DNA of 18,834 nt from Spirochaetales bacterium. Lineage in GTDB: Bacteria > Spirochaetota > Spirochaetia > DSM-27196 > PWMO01. The stretch lies in contig SLTF01000181.1 of assembly GCA_007130025.1 (NCBI GenBank), positions 1 through 18,834 on the forward strand. Reading direction: 5' to 3'. The position numbers and the translations under genes were made by a program. The notes below the pieces were generated by a model, which made no database searches, was not told the origin of the DNA, and was given only the letters and a program-made list of their open reading frames with translations. Of the stretch, positions 13,764 to 18,834 are shown one piece after another. The first letter of the stretch is position 1; the number at the start of each line of letters is the position of its first letter.

Positions 13764-15145
13764 TCTGGACCTCGCTCGACACGTGGATCGTGGTGGCTGC
13801 TGCGCTCGCCGGCGCCACGTGCGCCCTGATCGGGTCGTTTCTGGTACTGAAAAAGGTCAGCATGATGGGGGATGCCATCAGCCACGCGGTGCTTCCCGGC
13901 ATTGCGGTTGCCTTCATTCTGACCGGTTCGCGTGCGGGGCCGGTCATGCTCGTTGGCGCCGCCTTGGTGGGGATTCTGACCGCGGTGCTCGTGCAGCTTA
14001 TCACCCGTCACGCCCGCCTTGAAGAAGGGGCGTCGATGGGGGTTGTCTTCACGGTGCTCTTCGCCATTGGGCTTATTCTGATCGAGCGCGCTGCTCGCAA
14101 TGTGGACATCCATCCGGAACACGTGCTCTTTGGCGCGGTGGAGCTCGTTCCGCTCCACGTCATCTCGTTCTGGGGATGGGACGTTCCGCGGGGGGTGGTA
14201 CTCCTGGTCGTAGTGCTCGCGGTGAACGTGCTGCTCGTACTGCTTTTCTTCAAGGAGCTCCGGCTTGCGACCTTCGACCCGGAGCTGGCAACCGCCCTTG
14301 GGATCAACGCGAACGCGGTACACTACGTGCTCATGGTTCTGGTTGCCATGACAACGGTTGCCGCCTTTGAGGTGGTTGGCAGCATTCTGGTTATTGCCAT
14401 GCTGATCGTGCCCGGAGCGATTGCGTGGCTTTTGACCCGCCGACTGTTACCGTTTTTGCTGGTCAGCGTGGGGGTGTCCGTGGTCGCGGCCGTTGTGGGT
14501 CACATCGCTGCAATCACGGTTCCGCCGCTGTTTGGGTACGCTGATACCAGCACGTCGGGCTCCATGGCTACGGTGCTCGGGCTGTTCTTTTTTCTGGCGA
14601 TGCTTTTTGCTCCGGAGCAGGGATTGCTTGCCCGCGCATGGAATACCGCCCGACTGCGGCTCGCAATCGGCAGCCAGGACGCGTTGGGCCTGCTTGCCCG
14701 CGCCGCTGAGAAGGCAGGCGAAGGAAGTCTCTCCGCGGCGGAGTTTCGTGATGTGAGCAGTTCGCCGTTCGCCGGGCGGCGGCTCCGGCTGGCGGCAACG
14801 CTGGGACTATTGCGTGCCCGGGGCCTTGTGGCGGCGCGTGGCGGGCGATACTGTGTTACCGTCCGTGGCCTCGAGCAGGGAAGGGCGGTTCTTCGGTCGC
14901 ACCGGCTGTGGGAGCGATTCTTCTACGAGGACGGACAGGTAGAGCTCGGTGAACTGCATACCGCCGCAGACGTGCTGGAGCACTACACCGATCCCGGTTT
15001 GCAGCAGGAACTGGCGGAGCGGTTTGCCGGCATCGCGACCGACCCTCGGGGAAACCGCATCCCCGAGGAATCGTCTCCGGCGCGCCGGATCGGAGCCCCG
15101 CGGGCGCGCACGCCCAATGACCGTGAGAAAGAACCGCGTGCGTGA
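13760..15145 (+). CDS. troD: Second metal ABC transporter permease, also fused to a DtxR-like module
   Basis: 461 residues. Residues 1-290 form the second ABC-3 permease, with GDAISHAVLPGIAVAF (37-52) and about eight membrane segments, presumably pairing with TroC. The C-terminal 170 residues repeat the fusion: a helix-turn-helix-like region (305-375, with LRLAATLGLLRARGLV and YCVTVRGLEQGRAV), then H381 and E385 (SHRLWERF), H400, D404, E407 and H408 (ELHTAADVLEH), and DPRGNRIPEES (428-438), which corresponds to the DPxGxPIP turn of DtxR proteins and of TroR downstream. The final 20 residues are basic and look unstructured. The two permeases share the same domain order and the same ligand pattern, so the fusion is ancestral to the pair or selected in both. 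Confidence 0.92.
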   Translation: MIWTSLDTWIVVAAALAGATCALIGSFLVLKKVSMMGDAISHAVLPGIAVAFILTGSRAGPVMLVGAALVGILTAVLVQLITRHARLEEGASMGVVFTVLFAIGLILIERAARNVDIHPEHVLFGAVELVPLHVISFWGWDVPRGVVLLVVVLAVNVLLVLLFFKELRLATFDPELATALGINANAVHYVLMVLVAMTTVAAFEVVGSILVIAMLIVPGAIAWLLTRRLLPFLLVSVGVSVVAAVVGHIAAITVPPLFGYADTSTSGSMATVLGLFFFLAMLFAPEQGLLARAWNTARLRLAIGSQDALGLLARAAEKAGEGSLSAAEFRDVSSSPFAGRRLRLAATLGLLRARGLVAARGGRYCVTVRGLEQGRAVLRSHRLWERFFYEDGQVELGELHTAADVLEHYTDPGLQQELAERFAGIATDPRGNRIPEESSPARRIGAPRARTPNDREKEPRA

Positions 15146-15150
15146 CCGGC

Positions 15151-15179
15151 TTGTTGCGGTTCGTACGCCCCGGTATTAT
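15151..15179 (+). promoter_or_regulatory. Possible internal promoter for troR
   Basis: TTGTTG (15151-15156), 17 bases, TATTAT (15174-15179). The -10 is good (5 of 6), the -35 weak (3 of 6). It would give troR a transcript of its own, with a leader of about 20 bases carrying GAGGAGG. No copy of the tro palindrome is seen here. Confidence 0.4.
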
Positions 15180-15205
15180 GATGGCGCATTGAGGAGGTTT
15201 GGGTT

Positions 15206-15898
15206 GTGCCTACCAGTACGGTAGAACAGTACATCAAGACGATCTATCAGCAGGAAGAGCGGTCATCCGGCGAAATCGTGCAGATGAAGCAGCTGTCGGA
15301 GGCGATGGGTGTCACGCCCGGAACGGCCACCGCGATGGTGAAACACCTCGCCCAACGTCAGTTGATCGCCTACGTGCCGCGGAAGGGGGTTCGTCTCACC
15401 GCCCGCGGCCGCACCCTGGCGCTGACCATGGTTCGCCGTCACCGACTGATCGAAACCTTTCTCGAGAACGTGCTCGGGTACGACTGGAGTGAGGTACACG
15501 AAGACGCCGAACAACTCGAACACGCGGTGTCGGACAAGTTCATCGAACGCATCGACGCCTACCTGGGAACGCCGTCGGTCGACCCCCACGGGGATCCCAT
15601 TCCCTCCGCGGAGGGCCACATCGCACGCCGGGAATCAATTCCCCTCGACCGCTGTGCAACCGGGGACTCGGTGCGGATCGCCCGACTGCGCAACGATGAT
15701 CCCGCCTTTCTGCTGATGATGAAAGAGCAGCGGCTCGTGCCCGGAGAGGCCTTTGTGGTGACCGACAAGAACGAGACCGCCGGAACGGTGACCGTTCAGC
15801 ACGACCGTGGAGCAACGCCGTTCACCATCAGTATGGGAAACAGCACGCGTATCATGGTTGATGCTGCGGAGGAAGCCCCGGAGAACAGACACCCCTGA
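15206..15898 (+). CDS. troR: DtxR/MntR-family metal-dependent transcriptional regulator
   Basis: 230 residues, the long three-domain form. A winged helix (1-70, recognition helix near VTPGTATAMVKHLA) is followed by the metal-binding dimerisation domain (71-140) with H79 and E83 (RRHRLIE), H98, E102, E105 and H106 (VHEDAEQLEH), the DPHGDPIPS turn, then an SH3-like FeoA domain (about 150-220). Glutamate at 102, where the iron sensor DtxR has cysteine, points to Mn sensing, but position 8, Met in DtxR and Asp in MntR, is Gln. The start is GTG 15206 with GAGGAGG eight bases upstream. With metal bound it should repress troA (and probably troB) at the palindromic boxes. Its 3' end overlaps the convergent DUF255 gene by 47 bases. 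Confidence 0.94.
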   Translation: MPTSTVEQYIKTIYQQEERSSGEIVQMKQLSEAMGVTPGTATAMVKHLAQRQLIAYVPRKGVRLTARGRTLALTMVRRHRLIETFLENVLGYDWSEVHEDAEQLEHAVSDKFIERIDAYLGTPSVDPHGDPIPSAEGHIARRESIPLDRCATGDSVRIARLRNDDPAFLLMMKEQRLVPGEAFVVTDKNETAGTVTVQHDRGATPFTISMGNSTRIMVDAAEEAPENRHP

Positions 15899-17726
15899 AG
15901 CAGTGGTTGACCACCGGTCCGGCCGTCTGGACGGTGTGCGGCGGAAGGCCGTCCCATGACAGTGGGGTGTCCGATTGCACGGTGTAGACGTACCCTCGCG
16001 TGTGCAGCGCCGCAACCGACTGAAACTCGCCGGCAACCGGAATACCAAACTGCACGGGCTCGTAAGACTCACCACGCACCATCGCCGCGCGCTGAACGGA
16101 GAATTCCGCGAGCGCCGTGGGAGACGGTGACGGGCTGTCGAAAACATCCGCGGGCACCGGGAGAAAGTCAGCCTCGGCGGCGGCGGTCCAGCCCGCCTCG
16201 GAGCGAAACCGGTTCATTGAATCGCGCAGCGCACCAATCAGATCTCCGTGCCGGCGGTCTTCCTCGTAGCCGTAGGTGAGAAAGAGCAGCATAGCCGCAT
16301 GATCCTCCAGGAATCGGCCTCCAAGCGGGGTGCGGGCAATGCTCCCGTGGATCACCTCGTGAGTCTCGGTTACGTGACGACGGATCAGCTCTTCACGAAG
16401 GTTGAGACCGAGTTCGCGCGCCGTACCGGCTGTTTCCGCGTCGCCGAGTGTCCTCCCGGCGATCAGCAGGGCAATGCCGGCGAGGGCGTTCCACGCGGTG
16501 AGCGCTTTCTCATCGCGAAAGGGCTGAGGCCGGGAAAGCCGGACCTTCATCAGCGCGGCAACGGCAGCGGTCAACTGCGGAGAGGAACCAAGGGTGGGAA
16601 TGACGCCGTCGCGCACCCGCCGTTGCAGATGGATCTTGCCTTCGAAGTTTCCGGCAGCCGGCAGCTCAAACGTCGCCTCGACGGCCGCATACTGCTCGGG
16701 GGAGAGCACGCGCTCGATCTCATCTCGCGTCCAGAGGTAGGTTTCTCCTTCGTGGTGGTTGGTGTCCGCATCGTGCGCCGCGCAGAGCAGCCCGTGGTGC
16801 AGAAAGGTCTCGCTCAGACAGCGGACAATTCCGGTAGCCGCCTCTTCGTAGGCGGGGTGGTGCCAGAGAGCGGTAGCGAACGCGTAATTCCACAGCAGCA
16901 TCGCCTGGTCGTAGAGCATCTTCTCAAAATGAGGGATGGTCCACTGCCGGTCGACGCAGTAGCGAAAGAAGCCTCCCTGAAGATGATCGTGCAACCCGCG
17001 CGTCAACATCTGGTCCAGGGTAAGGCGGGTGCCCGCCGCAAGCGGCATCTCCGGGCCCTCGTCGGCAATGCGGTACAGCGCATAGAGCAGAGAGCAGTGT
17101 GGGGGGAACTTCTGTTCTCCGCTGATGCCCCCGTGCGTTGGGTCGGTTCGGTTGACGATGGCCGTGTCGATCTGGGCGATCTGTTCGTCGTCGGGCGCTG
17201 TGGAGACAGGGCGGGTGGGGGTATTCATCGGAACCGCCTGGAGTTCCGATTTTCGTTCGTCGTAGAACGCTTTGATGCGCGTCAGGATATCGAGGAAGCC
17301 AGGACGACCAAACCGCGGCTCCGGCGCCGCGTAGGTCATGGCAAAAAAGGGTTTCAGGTCGGGAGAGAGAAAGGCGTTCAGCGGCCATCCGCCGGCACCG
17401 GTTGTTGCCACCAGAAAGCTCATCATGTACTGGTCAATGTCGGGACGTTCCTCGCGATCGACCTTGATCGGCACGAAGTGCTGATTGAGATAGGTGGCGC
17501 ACGCAGGATCCGAGAAGCTGTCGGCCGCCATGACGTGGCACCAGTGACAGGTTGAATACCCCACCGAAACCAGAAGAATGCGGTCGGTTTCCCGTGCGTA
17601 GCGAAGGGTTTCTTCGTTCCATTCCTGCCAGTGAACCGGGTTGTCGGCGTGGCTTCGGAGGTAGGGCGACAGCGATTGATCGAGCACGTTGCACGTGAAC
17701 GGATTTGGTTCGGACTGGTTTTTCAT
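15852..17726 (-). CDS. DUF255 thioredoxin-fold protein, YyaL/spermatogenesis-associated protein 20 family
   Basis: 624 residues. An N-terminal thioredoxin-like domain has SPYLRSHADNPVHW (20-33), the redox-type CHWC motif at C60-C63 within YSTCHWCHVM, KVDREERPDID (88-98) and the cis-proline region GGWPLNAFL (112-120). It is followed by a six-hairpin glycosidase-like region with LQGGFFRYCVD, IPHFEKMLYDQA, DADTNHHEGETYLW and DEKALTAWNALA. The family is widespread and its reaction is not established. I chose ATG 17726; the frame extends upstream to a TTG at 17783 with poorly placed purines. No ribosome site precedes 17726, but a weak promoter suggests a leaderless message. It lies 66 bases after the TIGR03943-type gene and runs convergently into troR. 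Confidence 0.88.
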   Translation of the reverse strand: MKNQSEPNPFTCNVLDQSLSPYLRSHADNPVHWQEWNEETLRYARETDRILLVSVGYSTCHWCHVMAADSFSDPACATYLNQHFVPIKVDREERPDIDQYMMSFLVATTGAGGWPLNAFLSPDLKPFFAMTYAAPEPRFGRPGFLDILTRIKAFYDERKSELQAVPMNTPTRPVSTAPDDEQIAQIDTAIVNRTDPTHGGISGEQKFPPHCSLLYALYRIADEGPEMPLAAGTRLTLDQMLTRGLHDHLQGGFFRYCVDRQWTIPHFEKMLYDQAMLLWNYAFATALWHHPAYEEAATGIVRCLSETFLHHGLLCAAHDADTNHHEGETYLWTRDEIERVLSPEQYAAVEATFELPAAGNFEGKIHLQRRVRDGVIPTLGSSPQLTAAVAALMKVRLSRPQPFRDEKALTAWNALAGIALLIAGRTLGDAETAGTARELGLNLREELIRRHVTETHEVIHGSIARTPLGGRFLEDHAAMLLFLTYGYEEDRRHGDLIGALRDSMNRFRSEAGWTAAAEADFLPVPADVFDSPSPSPTALAEFSVQRAAMVRGESYEPVQFGIPVAGEFQSVAALHTRGYVYTVQSDTPLSWDGLPPHTVQTAGPVVNHCFRGVCSPGLPPQHQP

Positions 17727-17732
17727 GATGTC

Positions 17733-17762
17733 AACATACTGAGGAATAACGGTGACAAACAA
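17733..17762 (-). promoter_or_regulatory. Weak possible promoter for the DUF255 gene
   Basis: On the minus strand TTGTTT (17762-17757), 18 bases, TATGTT (17738-17733), ending six bases before ATG 17726. Both boxes match only partly, so confidence is low; if real, the message would be leaderless. Confidence 0.25.
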
Positions 17763-17792
17763 CCCGTACCGGGAACGAACCAACCTTCCGGC

Positions 17793-18614
17793 CTAAAATG
17801 CAAAAACGAACTCAAACTCCGGGGCAGGGATTTCGCGAATCGACTGTGCCACCAGGAGCGGGATAACGGTTTCACCGCCGCTGGTGCGAAACGGCGCGGA
17901 TGACACCGTAGCGGTGACCTCCACCCAGATTCCCTCGCGGGGCAATGCGGTGCGGTCGGTTTCAACCACAACCGGCAAGAGGCTCGCGTCGAGGGTGCAG
18001 CACCAGAGCAGTCGCCGCGCTACGTAGAACCGGTTGGCGTCGAAGCTCGGCTCGCGTCCGGTAACGCCGCGAAGTTTCACGGTGCGCCCCTCCAGCAGGG
18101 GTCGATCTTCATACAGCAGGGAGTAGTAACGAAAGAAGAGGCCCTCGCTGAACTCGATCACGTCGAAGTCCGAAATCGAGGGATCGGTATCCACCCCCGA
18201 GATCTCCCGGGGAACGCTCCCTGCTGCTGCTTCGGGAATGATGGCAATCGGAAGCGATGAGGGCGACCATCCGCCGCCCGAGAAGGCCGCCGCGGTCTGT
18301 GACGCCTCGATCCCCAGGAAGGCGGCGGTTGGCGGTCCGGTGTAGCGGGTTCCCAGCAGAACGAAAACCACGGGCACCAGAAACACGAGGAATCCGTGCT
18401 GCGGAGCGTGGGCTCCCGACCGGCCTCCCAGGAGAATTGCCGCGGCAATCAACCCGAGCGTTCCCGATGCGAGTACCACCAGCGGCACCAAAGATGGGCG
18501 AACAAACCGCTCAAGCGAACCTGAGAACGCGAGAATCAGAACTCCCAGAAAATACCCCAGAAGGATGGCGGCCCAGATCCATTGACCAATCGGCGGTCTG
18601 CTGCGGGCGGTCAC
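17793..18614 (-). CDS. TIGR03943/DUF1980-type membrane protein (YcgQ-like permease subunit)
   Basis: 273 residues. Three N-terminal membrane segments (about 12-30, 42-64, 74-90) precede a soluble domain with two predicted beta-rich halves: GRTVKLRGVTG (177-187), the family hallmark RRLLWCCTLDA (200-210) with adjacent cysteines C205-C206, and GIWVEVTATVS (228-238). This family is generally encoded beside a UPF0718 (YcgR-like) permease and is annotated as the second subunit of a permease; the substrate is unproven. The start is a GTG at 18614 overlapping the stop of the upstream partial gene by four bases (GTGA), which indicates coupling. Assignment rests on the CC-aspartate motif, topology and neighbour. 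Confidence 0.75.
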   Translation of the reverse strand: MTARSRPPIGQWIWAAILLGYFLGVLILAFSGSLERFVRPSLVPLVVLASGTLGLIAAAILLGGRSGAHAPQHGFLVFLVPVVFVLLGTRYTGPPTAAFLGIEASQTAAAFSGGGWSPSSLPIAIIPEAAAGSVPREISGVDTDPSISDFDVIEFSEGLFFRYYSLLYEDRPLLEGRTVKLRGVTGREPSFDANRFYVARRLLWCCTLDASLLPVVVETDRTALPREGIWVEVTATVSSAPFRTSGGETVIPLLVAQSIREIPAPEFEFVFAF

Positions 18615-18834
18615 CAGAGCGCTCCTGCGGCAAGGTCCCGGATTGGTGTGGTGAGGAGAACCGTAAGGAGTATCGCCGACACGGCAAAGCCCAGCGCGTG
18701 GCGTCGGCCCACGGCGCGGGTCATTGCCCCAAAGCCCCGAACACCCCCGAAGGCGGAAACAAGCAGAAACGCGAGTACGGCACCGTGGGGAACCCGCCCA
18801 AAAAAGAGTGCCGCCGCGTAGGGTGCGACCTCCG
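18611..18834 (-). CDS. Partial membrane permease, 3' end only (probable UPF0718/YcgR type)
   Basis: Only the last 74 codons lie in the window; the gene continues beyond base 18834. The fragment is hydrophobic, with two membrane segments around HGAVLAFLLVSAFGG and HALGFAVSAILLTVLL, and ends with RDLAAGALW before TGA at 18613-18611. The stop overlaps the GTG start of the TIGR03943-type gene. That family is normally preceded by a UPF0718 permease, so this identity is inferred from position and hydrophobicity rather than from a diagnostic motif. Confidence 0.6.
   Translation of the reverse strand, partial: EVAPYAAALFFGRVPHGAVLAFLLVSAFGGVRGFGAMTRAVGRRHALGFAVSAILLTVLLTTPIRDLAAGALW

Noticed and set aside
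16248..17555. A 435-codon open frame on the plus strand.
   Set aside because: Antisense shadow of the DUF255 gene, whose CHWC and glycosidase-like motifs are clear.
17727..17783. TTG start adding 19 residues to the DUF255 protein.
   Set aside because: The purines directly abut the TTG with no spacing, and the extra residues do not resemble the family.

Overview
The window is a GC-rich, gene-dense bacterial segment of about 18.8 kb. It carries 16 protein-coding genes (one partial). I see no rRNA, tRNA, CRISPR array or insertion sequence, and no gap between genes longer than about 150 bases. The layout troA-troB-troC-troD-troR (metal ABC transporter plus DtxR-type regulator) is the arrangement known from Treponema. 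Together with a SufS/SufU pair and a Mn-type superoxide dismutase it suggests a free-living, possibly oxygen-tolerant member of the Spirochaetota. That assignment is inference from gene content and I hold it only moderately.

Layout: (1) 12-2966, a redox block: a dihydroorotate-dehydrogenase-like flavoprotein on the minus strand diverges from an FAD/NAD rubredoxin-reductase-type oxidoreductase, which is followed by a Mn superoxide dismutase; a clear intrinsic terminator at 3031-3053 closes the block. (2) 3113-6290, a tight same-strand run sufS-sufU-purU-CYTH (cysteine desulfurase, sulfur acceptor/scaffold, formyl-THF deformylase, class IV adenylate-cyclase-like protein). (3) 6295-7400, a diacylglycerol-kinase-family lipid kinase behind its own promoter and apparently leaderless. 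(4) 7378-10474, an XRE-cupin regulator on the minus strand, diverging from an SDR-type L-threonine 3-dehydrogenase that is translationally coupled to an RlmD-type 23S rRNA methyltransferase. (5) 10503-15898, the tro locus. (6) 15852-18834, on the minus strand, a partial membrane permease, a TIGR03943/DUF1980 protein and a DUF255 (YyaL-type) thioredoxin-fold protein, running convergently into troR.

The most interesting part is the tro locus. Both permeases, TroC and TroD, carry at their C-terminus about 135 residues that look like a whole DtxR-type repressor (degenerate winged helix plus the metal-binding/dimerisation domain with the H-x3-E, D-x2-EH ligand pattern). The same locus encodes a free DtxR protein, TroR, so three of its five gene products carry a DtxR-like metal-sensing module. 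A perfect 20-bp palindrome overlaps the troA -10 box. A second copy, 17 of 20 bases identical over the shared -10/operator block, lies at exactly the same phase over a second -10 box at the start codon of troB, which would be read from a leaderless mRNA. The system therefore looks controlled at two promoters and possibly also at the protein level by metal binding to the transporter itself.
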